From NCBI GenBank assembly GCA_030641945.1, contig DAOWLL010000143.1, positions 1-5,576 of the forward strand: 5,576 nucleotides of DNA. Reading direction: 5' to 3'. Within the stretch, counting starts at the first letter, position 1; each line of letters opens with the position of its first letter. Under the pieces are notes generated by a model. The model was not told the DNA's origin and made no database searches. It saw only the letters and a program-made list of their open reading frames with translations. Both the position numbers and the translations under genes were made by a program. The stretch is from Gammaproteobacteria bacterium. GTDB lineage: Bacteria > Pseudomonadota > Gammaproteobacteria > SZUA-229. Positions 1-4,254 of the stretch are shown one piece after another.

Positions 1-15
1 AATCTTCAGTACCAT
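1..15 (-). CDS. livF: Start of probable livF (branched-chain amino-acid ABC transporter ATPase), 5 codons only
   Basis: Reading the minus strand, an ATG at 15-13 opens Met-Val-Leu-Lys-Ile before the window ends. A good Shine-Dalgarno (GGGAG at 29-25) lies 9 bases upstream. Known of the family: LivF proteins usually begin M-L-K-I or similar, and livF commonly follows livG with a short overlap, as the open livG frame here allows. The identification rests on position, ribosome binding site and five residues, so it is tentative. Confidence 0.4.
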
Positions 16-187
16 AAATTTCTTCTCCCAAATAGACTTCAATCACTTTTTGATTCTCCTTAATCTCGGCCGGGGGGCCCTCAGCTATCTTTTGCCCAAA
101 GTCCAAAACCACAACCCGATCAGATATATTCATCACAACATTCATATCATGTTCAACCAGAGTCACCGTGGTTCCCAGATCTCGAAT
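1..187 (-). CDS. livG: LivG-type branched-chain amino-acid ABC transporter ATPase, C-terminal fragment
   Basis: The minus strand reads about 60 codons without a stop. It carries the C-terminal signature of LivG ATPases: T-L-V-E-H-D-M (the D-loop/H-loop region with the switch histidine), then S-D-R-V-V-V-L-D-F-G, I-A-E-G-P-P-A-E-I and finally V-I-E-V-Y-L-G. In this family the protein binds ATP on the cytoplasmic side of a LivHM permease and powers uptake of leucine, isoleucine and valine, or related substrates such as short amides or urea. The N-terminal two thirds (Walker A, signature motif, Walker B) are absent. The LivG-like reading begins only at about I-R-D-L-G-T-T, inside the end of mraZ and in a different frame. 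The 3' end runs off the window and probably overlaps livF. The family call is safe, the substrate is not. There is no start codon, so it is a fragment here. Confidence 0.85.
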   Translation of the reverse strand, partial: MRDLGTTVTLVEHDMNVVMNISDRVVVLDFGQKIAEGPPAEIKENQKVIEVYLGEEIYGTED

Positions 188-534
188 TTTTTTCCCTGTC
201 CGATAAGAACAGTTTTTTTATTCAGCCCGGCAAATTCGCGTAACATGGCTGGCAGCAAAACTCTGCCCTGGCTGTCGATTTCACATTCAGTGGCGTAACC
301 AATCAGCAGACGCTGTAACAAACGCGCCTGCCTGTTGAGGCTGGGTAAATTAACCAGTTTGCTTTCAATGATTTCCCACTCAGGCAACGGGTAGACGAGC
401 AGGCAATGATCACGGTCGACCGTAATGACAATACGACCCCCGCAAATCTCGAGCAAACGCTCGCGATAGCGCGATGGCATTGCCATTCTGCCTTTGGCAT
501 CAAGCGTAAGATTGTTGATCCCCCGAAAATTCAT
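163..534 (-). CDS. mraZ: MraZ transcriptional regulator, truncated at the C-terminus
   Basis: MraZ is a ring-forming, AbrB-fold DNA-binding regulator that controls its own operon, the division and cell-wall (dcw) cluster. Both family half-motifs are visible: D12-A-K-G-R16 followed by M-A-M-P-S-R-Y-R, and D87-S-Q-G-R91 followed by V-L-L-P-A-M-L-R. The conserved Y-P-L-P-E-W-E-I-I-E and G-K-K-F-E-I-W-E segments are also present. The ATG at 534 is chosen because M-N-F-R-G aligns with the usual M-F-R-G start. An upstream TTG at 555 would fall inside the operator. From the ATG it is 123 residues, against about 143-152 in the family. After W120-E the last two residues (P-R) and the TGA come from the livG-like sequence, so about 25 C-terminal residues are lost. 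Both DNA-binding half-motifs survive. The usual next gene, rsmH, is missing. Confidence 0.9.
   Translation of the reverse strand: MNFRGINNLTLDAKGRMAMPSRYRERLLEICGGRIVITVDRDHCLLVYPLPEWEIIESKLVNLPSLNRQARLLQRLLIGYATECEIDSQGRVLLPAMLREFAGLNKKTVLIGQGKKFEIWEPR
172..187. other. Breakpoint joining mraZ to livG
   Basis: To the right of this stretch the minus strand encodes MraZ up to K-F-E-I-W-E. To its left it encodes LivG from about I-R-D-L-G onward in another frame. About 10-15 bases, including an AGATCT site at 178-183, fit both proteins. That is the pattern expected of a join at short shared sequence, whether by illegitimate recombination, ligation at a GATC site, or an assembly error on a short overlap. 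Confidence 0.7.
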
Positions 535-542
535 CCCCTGGC

Positions 543-582
543 CTATTCTCCACAAAAATCCACTTTACCCCACATACTCACA
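543..582 (-). promoter_or_regulatory. MraZ operator: TGG-headed repeats at 10-base steps
   Basis: On the minus strand three consecutive 10-base units begin TGGGG (572-563), TGGAT (562-553) and TGGAG (552-543). A weaker unit beginning TGTGA (582-573) lies upstream. Known of the family: MraZ binds TGGGN repeats separated by 5 bases, between the mraZ promoter and its start codon. Here the periodicity and position match exactly, while two units read TGGA. The array lies between the -10 box and the mraZ ATG, so bound MraZ would block transcription of its own gene. Confidence 0.8.
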
Positions 583-611
583 CTATAGGTATCTATTCCC
601 CACACTGTCAA
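582..611 (-). promoter_or_regulatory. mraZ (dcw cluster) sigma70 promoter
   Basis: The -35 box TTGACA (611-606) is a perfect match. An 18-base spacer separates it from TATAGT (587-582), one mismatch from consensus. Transcription would start near 575, within the MraZ repeats, giving a leader of about 40 bases before the mraZ ATG. The first MraZ-type repeat abuts the -10 box, consistent with repression by steric block. Confidence 0.8.
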
Positions 612-832
612 GTATTTTTGGGTTTTAATATGATAGAAAAATGCCTTATCTCACAGCAACTTAGCTATGAAATCGAAGAACGTATGACAAGGAAATTTTT
701 TGACTATTTTAAATCATCAGCTTGTTCATAAAAGCTGACAATCTACTTTAAGTTTAAGGCGTATTCGAACAGAGAAATATTTTGCTGAGCGCCAAACCAC
801 GGCAACAATCGCGGCCAACATCAGAAGGAATT

Positions 833-898
833 GAGCAGGTATTTGTCTGCTCTACAAGGCGTGCTGAGATAGAGCAGCGCAGCATATGGATGTGCTGC
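833..898. repeat. Alternative hairpins built on GAGCAG / CTGCTC and GCAGCA / TGCTGC
   Basis: CTGCTC at 847-852 can pair with GAGCAG upstream (833-838, 8-base loop) or with GAGCAG downstream (872-877). The downstream pairing extends to 8 bases, CTGCTCTA (847-854) with TAGAGCAG (870-877). Right after it GCAGCA (879-884) pairs with TGCTGC (893-898) around another 8-base loop. The first two structures exclude each other, as in attenuators, but no coding leader or downstream target is evident, so no function is assigned. Confidence 0.55.
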
Positions 899-930
899 CA
901 TTTTCAATAATTGTTAAGTTATTGAAAATG
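899..930. repeat. Perfect 12-base inverted repeat, 8-base loop
   Basis: CATTTTCAATAA (899-910) is the exact reverse complement of 919-930, around the loop at 911-918. It abuts the preceding GCAGCA hairpin with no gap. It lacks a T-tract directly after it on either strand, so by itself it is not a standard terminator. It could be an operator for a dimeric protein or part of a structured RNA. Confidence 0.75.
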
Positions 931-932
931 AA

Positions 933-961
933 GAAAAAGAAAAATCACATTTTTCTTTTTC
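933..961 (-). terminator. A/T-tract hairpin, candidate rnpB terminator
   Basis: A perfect 13-base inverted repeat: GAAAAAGAAAAAT (933-945) against its complement (949-961), with a 3-base loop. Read in either direction the 5' arm is A-rich and the 3' arm is T-rich, the arrangement of a bidirectional A/U terminator. It is the first strong hairpin with a T-rich arm downstream of rnpB on the minus strand, about 90 bases past its 3' end. The stem is weak in GC, so the terminator assignment is uncertain; the repeat itself is certain. Confidence 0.45.
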
Positions 962-966
962 GTGCA

Positions 967-993
967 CTGATAATTCATGGATGAATTATTCAG
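967..993. repeat. Imperfect inverted repeat downstream of rnpB
   Basis: CTGATAATTCAT (967-978) faces its complement (981-993) with one extra T bulged out and a two-base GG centre. It is the last of the chain of hairpins that begins at 833. It may help protect or terminate the rnpB primary transcript, which is an inference from position only. Confidence 0.5.
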
Positions 994-1050
994 GGCATCT
1001 AAAAGATCAGCCGCGGAAATCGCAGCAGAACGGGCAAAGACGCCGTTTAG

Positions 1051-1408
1051 AAGCGGGAGTCGGCCGATAAGCCGGGTTCTGTCGTTGAGCAGCCATTCAT
1101 CTGGGATGCTCGTCACCGAGCACCTCGAGCAACCTACCCGGGAACAGTGCGGACCACACCAGCGTTCCCCTATTTGGTCTTGCTCCGGATGGGGTTTACC
1201 CTGCCATGCCTGTTACCAGCCATGCGGTGCGCTCTTACCGCACCATTTCACCCTTACTCTGCCTCAACAGAGCGGTATATTTTCTGTGGCACTTTCCGTA
1301 GGCTTTCACCCCCCAGGCGTTACCTGGCATCCTGTCCTGCGGAGCCCGGACTTTCCTCCCCAACCAGGTACGAATACCTGATCAGAGCGACTGCCTGGCC
1401 AACTCCCA
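1051..1408 (-). ncRNA. rnpB: RNase P RNA, bacterial type A
   Basis: This is the catalytic RNA of RNase P, which with the RnpA protein cleaves 5' leaders from pre-tRNAs. Conserved blocks on the minus strand are GGAGGAAAGTCCGGGCTCC (1359-1341), the GGTAACGCCTGGGGGG block, AGTAAGGGTGAAA, GGTGCGGTAAGAGCGCACC, the GGTAAAC loop that reads the tRNA CCA end, GGAGCAAGACCAAATAGGGG, and CAGAACCCGGCTTATCGG (1081-1064). The ends are set by helix P1: 1407-1397 pairs over 11 bases with 1065-1055 (one G-U). Helix P3 is capped by a TTCG tetraloop (8-base stem around CAGGTA / TACCTG). Length is about 357 bases, normal for type A. It lies directly upstream of mraZ, as in several gammaproteobacteria. The exact 3' end is approximate. 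Confidence 0.97.
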
Positions 1409-1413
1409 GGCCC

Positions 1414-1422
1414 AATATAACA
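1414..1422 (-). promoter_or_regulatory. rnpB promoter, extended -10 with GC-rich discriminator
   Basis: On the minus strand TGTTATATT (1422-1414) is an extended -10 element (TG, one base, TATATT). The next bases are GGGCCT, and the predicted start falls on G1407, exactly the first base of RNase P helix P1. No good -35 box is seen at 15-18 bases spacing, which the TG extension may offset. GC-rich discriminators are typical of stable-RNA promoters under stringent control; that control is inferred here. Confidence 0.6.
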
Positions 1423-1489
1423 GATATGCATGATCAAGGACTTAAGAATACAAGCCTAAAGTTCAACAGCAGATGCTGACACAGCGTTG

Positions 1490-1957
1490 TCAGTACAACA
1501 GACTATGTACGGTTATTTTAGCCTGGGTCCGGCGCATCATACGACCCACAGTGCGATTAAGAAAATGCTGACGCGGGAGGAATGGAAAAACATTACGTCG
1601 ACGTGAATCGAGCAGCATGCAGGCACGAACCAGCTGATCATGTTCATTATCAATCTTGCGGCCACGAAACACGGCATCGATTGCACGCTTCCTGTTTTCA
1701 GTGTGCCATTCAGCACAGGCCAGATTCAGAAAAATATCACCATCCAGTGTTTCAGAACTCGCGGCGTCACGGCATAACAGCAATCCATTACGATCTGATA
1801 TCAAAACCTGTGCGAGCCCGAGATAAGAGACAACCTTGTTATACAGCACATGATGCTCATCCATTGACTTCATCACCTCGCTGAATTCACGTTCAGCCGC
1901 TTTGTAATCCTGTGCTTTTAATGCATCGCAGCCTTTTTCGAATACTTCATTGTTCAT
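1490..1957 (-). CDS. TPR-like protein of unknown function
   Basis: A 155-residue soluble protein with no signal peptide or membrane segment. It is helical with TPR-like spacing: roughly residues 5-32 (F-E-K-G-C-D-A-L-K-A-Q-D-Y-K-A-A-E-R-E-F), 38-65, and 74-102 (G-D-I-F-L-N-L-A-C-A-E-W ... A-I-D-A-V-F-R-G). The C-terminal third turns basic and carries P-F-L-P-R-Q-H-F-L-N-R-T-V-G-R-M-M-R-R (125-143), a P-F-L-x-R / L-N-R-x-x-G-R pattern that I recall from other small proteobacterial TPR proteins. TPRs mediate protein-protein contact; no partner is evident. It is divergent from prmA, 124 bases away, and ends 82 bases before rnpB on the same strand. The ribosome binding site is weak (AGAAG about 12 bases upstream of the ATG). 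The ORF is convincing, the function unknown. Confidence 0.75.
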   Translation of the reverse strand: MNNEVFEKGCDALKAQDYKAAEREFSEVMKSMDEHHVLYNKVVSYLGLAQVLISDRNGLLLCRDAASSETLDGDIFLNLACAEWHTENRKRAIDAVFRGRKIDNEHDQLVRACMLLDSRRRNVFPFLPRQHFLNRTVGRMMRRTQAKITVHSLLY

Positions 1958-2022
1958 TAAATAAATTTACTTCTGAGCCAGATATTAGGCAAGTAGAGTA
2001 CTCTCATTGCACCCGTTTTGCA

Positions 2023-2050
2023 TTGACATAAGCTGCGGCTTGCATATTTA
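2023..2050 (+). promoter_or_regulatory. prmA sigma70 promoter
   Basis: TTGACA (2023-2028) is a perfect -35 box. A 16-base spacer follows, then TATTTA (2045-2050). Transcription would start near 2057, giving a leader of about 25 bases to the prmA ATG. The spacer contains the small palindrome AGCTGCGGCT. This suggests that prmA is transcribed on its own here rather than behind accBC, as in many relatives. Confidence 0.65.
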
Positions 2051-2081
2051 ATCAGTGATTCAAACGACTTAAAGGCCCCTC

Positions 2082-2978
2082 ATGCTCTGGATTCTGGTTT
2101 CAGTAGCCGCTACCGATAATAATTTCCAGCTCATTGAAGCTACCTTGCTGTCGCTAGGCGCACAGTCGGTCACTTTCAAAGACGCGGCCGACAATCCGAT
2201 ACTGGAGCCCCGGCCCGGCGAAACACCGCTATGGAAAAACGCCATCATCACCGGCCTGTTCGATGACAGCCATAAAGCGGAAATTTTGCGCGAGCAGATC
2301 AGGCAGCACCTCGATGACGACAAGCTGGATATCGAAATATCATCACTGCCGGAGCAGGACTGGACACGCGCATGGATGGACGCATTCAAACCCATGCTGT
2401 TCGGCAAACGCCTGTGGGTGTGCCCCAAACATATTGAGCCGCCTGATCCCATGGCAGTCAACTTGCGTCTTGATCCCGGACTCGCCTTTGGTACAGGCAC
2501 ACACCCCACGACATCACTATGCCTGAGCTGGCTCGATGCCCATGTCTCCCCACGATCGGGCCACCACAGCGTACTGGACTATGGCTGTGGTTCGGGAATC
2601 CTGGCTGTTGCAGCAATTTTACTTGGCGCAGAACATGCTGACTGTGTCGATATCGATGAGCAGGCACTGCAGGCAACCCTGGATAATGCAGAAGCCAACC
2701 AGGTGTTGCGCCAGGTCAGCACATGCCAGCCGCCAGGTCTTGAAGCCGGCAGCGAATACGAGCTGGTGCTGGCCAATATTCTTTCCGGTCCATTGGCAGA
2801 ACTGGCACCCGTTCTGGCCAGGCACTGCCTGCCAGGCAGCGATATAGTGCTATCGGGCATTCTTTCCGATCAGTCTGAATCTGTGCGCATCGTTTACACC
2901 GAGTTTTTTGACATGAGCACAACAGTAACACTGGATGACTGGGTACTACTGCATGGCAAACGCAAAGCACATGGTTAA
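2082..2978 (+). CDS. prmA: Ribosomal protein L11 methyltransferase PrmA
   Basis: PrmA uses S-adenosylmethionine to trimethylate ribosomal protein L11 (N-terminal amine and lysine side chains) in the cytoplasm. The 298 residues match the family length (E. coli 293). An N-terminal substrate-recognition domain carries M-L-W-I at the start, L-E-P-R-P-G-E-T-P-L-W (41-51) and D-W-T-R-A-W-M-D-A-F-K-P (93-104). The methyltransferase domain begins at L-D-P-G-L-A-F-G-T-G-T-H-P-T-T (130-144). Its SAM-binding loop is D-Y-G-C-G-S-G-I-L-A (166-175), the acidic D190-I-D192 end of strand 2 follows, and motif IV is L-A-N-I-L-S-G-P-L (230-238). All key motifs are intact. AAAGG at 2071-2075, six bases before the ATG, supports this start. 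A 487-base repeat-bearing gap separates it from the DUF3426 gene that often follows directly. Confidence 0.97.
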   Translation: MLWILVSVAATDNNFQLIEATLLSLGAQSVTFKDAADNPILEPRPGETPLWKNAIITGLFDDSHKAEILREQIRQHLDDDKLDIEISSLPEQDWTRAWMDAFKPMLFGKRLWVCPKHIEPPDPMAVNLRLDPGLAFGTGTHPTTSLCLSWLDAHVSPRSGHHSVLDYGCGSGILAVAAILLGAEHADCVDIDEQALQATLDNAEANQVLRQVSTCQPPGLEAGSEYELVLANILSGPLAELAPVLARHCLPGSDIVLSGILSDQSESVRIVYTEFFDMSTTVTLDDWVLLHGKRKAHG

Positions 2979-3045
2979 GAAAACTGGCTCTTCCCCAAAT
3001 ACAGTGGGTAGACCCATGACAATACCCTGACCACACAGGGAATAC

Positions 3046-3321
3046 TTGTCCGCCTGCCGCTACACGGCCCCACGCAAATGTTTAAAAACAAATTATCCAC
3101 AGATAAACGCAGATGAACACGGATGAAAGCGTTATTAAGTTTCTACAAATCTGTGTTCATCTGCGTTTATCTGTGGACATAGGTCCTGTCTCTTCCTGGC
3201 ATCCAGCGGTTCAATATCCCTGTAACATGAATCCGGCAGTGAAAAGCAGATCATTAAGCAATTATTCACACACAACATCATTCGCGTCTTTTGCGAGGGC
3301 CGTGTAGCGGCAGGCGGATAA
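3046..3321. mobile_element. MITE-like unit with 25-base terminal inverted repeats, no transposase
   Basis: Positions 3049-3070 are the exact reverse complement of 3297-3318 (22 bases; arm starts TCCGCCTGCC and ends CACGGCCC). Allowing one mismatch the arms grow to 25 bases (3046-3070 and 3297-3321), and CGCAAA recurs just inside both ends in inverted order. The unit is about 275 bases and has no coding capacity. Long inverted ends around a short non-coding core are what non-autonomous elements (MITEs) look like. No clear target-site duplication was found next to the ends, so it could instead be a structured intergenic repeat. It sits between two genes that are usually adjacent, which suggests insertion. 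Confidence 0.6.
3096..3177. repeat. Nested inverted repeat, 25-base perfect arms with 10-base internal period
   Basis: Positions 3096-3120 are the exact reverse complement of 3153-3177, and the match continues a few bases inward (GGAT facing ATCT) with one mismatch. The loop is 32 bases. Within each arm a 10-base unit repeats: CAGATAAACG, then CAGATGAACA, then CGGATGAAAG on the left, mirrored as units starting CTGTG, CTGCG and CTGTG on the right. I recall very similar CAGATGAACAC-type strings as common intergenic repeats in environmental bacterial genomes; that could not be checked here. Confidence 0.85.
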
Positions 3322-3324
3322 AAC

Positions 3325-3351
3325 CTCTGTGTTCTCTGTGACTCTGTGGCA
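3325..3351. repeat. Three 9-base-period units, CTCTGTG family
   Basis: CTCTGTGTT (3325-3333) and CTCTGTGAC (3334-3342) are followed by TCTGTGGCA (3343-3351), a degenerate third unit. The tract starts three bases after the right end of the inverted-repeat unit. Strings of this type are, from memory, another recurrent intergenic motif in uncultivated bacteria; the role is unknown. Confidence 0.65.
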
Positions 3352-3465
3352 ATCATTTGAATTTTTACCTACTTGATGTGGTGAAGACCAAAAATACTCA
3401 AATATGATGACAGGACTTAATGATTAACGGCATTCAAATATCAATCTCTGTGCTAAGGTTTCACC

Positions 3466-4236
3466 ATGCAAACTGAATGCCCACATTGCCACACCTTGTT
3501 TCGCATCACTGAAGCTCAGCTGGATATCGCTGATGGCACGGTTCGTTGCGGATACTGCAAGCAGGTTTTCGACGCACGGGCAGCCAACGAACATCAACTG
3601 GATACCTTCGAAGATAAACAGGCGGGTGATACACAACGGCAAGGCAGGCAGCAGCCAGAAGTTTCCCAGCAGATCGAGGCGGAGCATGAAGCGTTCTACT
3701 CCGGAGGACCTAACGACATTGTGCCCGATGAACTCCGGGTTGAAAACAATGCCCGACCCTATTCCACTCTCGCCACAGCTGCATGGAGCCTGGCAATACT
3801 TGTACTCATCACTGCACTGGCAGCTGAATACATATGGTTTAACCAGCCTGAACTGCTGCAGGATCAGCGCTTACAGCCCTTAACAGCAAAACTGTGCGAA
3901 CTGACCGATTGTGAACATCTGCAAATGCGCGATCCATCGCAGATCGAGATGATCAGCCGCAATGTCTATACCCATCCTAACCAAAAAGACGCATTGATGG
4001 TCAGTACCACCCTGGTCAACCACGCGCCCTATACACAGCCTTACCCCGATGTACAAATTGATTTTTCTAATGTAAGAGGAGAGCTGATTGCATCCCGCCG
4101 ATTCACAGCTGAAGAATATATGCAAATCGATAGCAAACAATTAAGCCTGCTTCAATCCGGTAATCCGATTACATTTGGACTGGAAATCAAGGACCCCGGC
4201 AAAGAGGCTATTACCTACGAGTTCAGTTTCCATTAA
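3466..4236 (+). CDS. Zinc-ribbon, single-pass membrane DUF3426 protein
   Basis: A 256-residue protein of unknown function that often accompanies prmA, dusB and fis in proteobacteria. Residues 1-35 form an MJ0042-type zinc ribbon: C5-P-H-C8 and C28-G-Y-C31 as metal ligands, with T-L-F-R-I between and Q-V-F-D-A-R after. An acidic, glutamine-rich linker runs to about residue 97. One membrane helix spans about 101-121 (T-L-A-T-A-A-W-S-L-A-I-L-V-L-I). The C-terminal DUF3426 domain holds C144-E-L-T-D-C149, R-N-V-Y-T-H-P (165-171), L-V-N-H-A-P-Y-T-Q-P-Y-P (183-194), and R-R-F-T-A-E-E-Y (211-218). The likely topology is zinc ribbon in the cytoplasm and DUF3426 domain in the periplasm, where the two cysteines could form a disulfide; this is inference. 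TAAGG sits seven bases before the ATG. The stop is 6 bases before dusB. Confidence 0.9.
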   Translation: MQTECPHCHTLFRITEAQLDIADGTVRCGYCKQVFDARAANEHQLDTFEDKQAGDTQRQGRQQPEVSQQIEAEHEAFYSGGPNDIVPDELRVENNARPYSTLATAAWSLAILVLITALAAEYIWFNQPELLQDQRLQPLTAKLCELTDCEHLQMRDPSQIEMISRNVYTHPNQKDALMVSTTLVNHAPYTQPYPDVQIDFSNVRGELIASRRFTAEEYMQIDSKQLSLLQSGNPITFGLEIKDPGKEAITYEFSFH

Positions 4237-4254
4237 TTCGGCATGGATTATAAT
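4227..4254 (+). promoter_or_regulatory. Possible dusB-fis promoter inside the gene boundary
   Basis: TTTCCA (4227-4232, four of six matches to TTGACA), a 16-base spacer and a perfect TATAAT (4249-4254) span the end of the DUF3426 gene and the first codons annotated for dusB. The following GCGCCA is a GC-rich discriminator. The predicted start, near 4261, coincides with the second in-frame ATG of dusB. Known for enterics: the dusB-fis promoter has a GC-rich discriminator and is under stringent and growth-phase control. The similarity here is suggestive only. Confidence 0.45.

Larger units (their letters stand above)
612..1050. other. Non-coding spacer between rnpB and mraZ
   Basis: No credible gene was found in this AT-rich stretch of about 440 bases. 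It begins with the DNA upstream of the mraZ promoter and contains several inverted repeats: 7-base arms with an 8-base loop at 717-738 (TCAGCTT/AAGCTGA), then a dense chain from 833 to 993 listed separately. A 33-codon ORF at 630-731 has no ribosome binding site. The rnpB 3' processing and termination region must lie in the right part (about 900-1050), but no classical GC-rich stem plus T-tract is seen directly after rnpB. Confidence 0.7.
2979..3465. other. Repeat-bearing non-coding gap between prmA and the DUF3426 gene
   Basis: No credible gene was found on either strand. After the prmA stop come two small GC stems, one TGGG/CCCA near 3008-3015 and one CCCTG/CAGGG at 3025-3040, neither followed by a T-tract. 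Next come the inverted-repeat unit (3046-3321) and the 9-base-period repeat (3325-3351). The last 110 bases are AT-rich leader DNA ending in TAAGG (3454-3458), the ribosome binding site of the next gene. No convincing promoter boxes were found in the leader. Confidence 0.75.

Noticed and set aside
50..298. 82-codon plus-strand ORF
   Set aside because: It runs antisense across the livG fragment and mraZ, both of which have clear family motifs, and has no homology-like features.
630..731. 33-codon plus-strand ORF starting ATG at 630
   Set aside because: It has no ribosome binding site, lies in AT-rich spacer, and resembles no known small protein; it is what chance would give.
977..1479. Two plus-strand ORFs of 134 and 110 codons
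   Set aside because: They lie opposite rnpB, and their sequence is dictated by the conserved RNA blocks.
1582..1884. 100-codon plus-strand ORF
   Set aside because: It is antisense to the TPR-like gene, rich in His, Arg and Cys as shadow frames are, and without recognisable domains.
1995..2004. AGAGTACTCT palindrome in the divergent TPR/prmA promoter region
   Set aside because: A perfect 10-base palindrome can be an operator, but it is short, single, and no regulator family is recognisable from it.
3005..3040. Intrinsic terminator after prmA
   Set aside because: The two small GC stems (4-5 base pairs) have no following T-tract.
3096..3351. CRISPR array
   Set aside because: The repeats are 9-10 bases long, adjacent without spacers, and partly inverted; no cas gene is near.
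3113..3356. ORFs of 64 (plus) and 73 (minus) codons in the prmA-DUF3426 gap
   Set aside because: Both are translations of the inverted and short-period repeats; N-A-D-E-H-R and E-S-Q-R-T-Q-R strings are typical products of such repeats in spurious ORFs.
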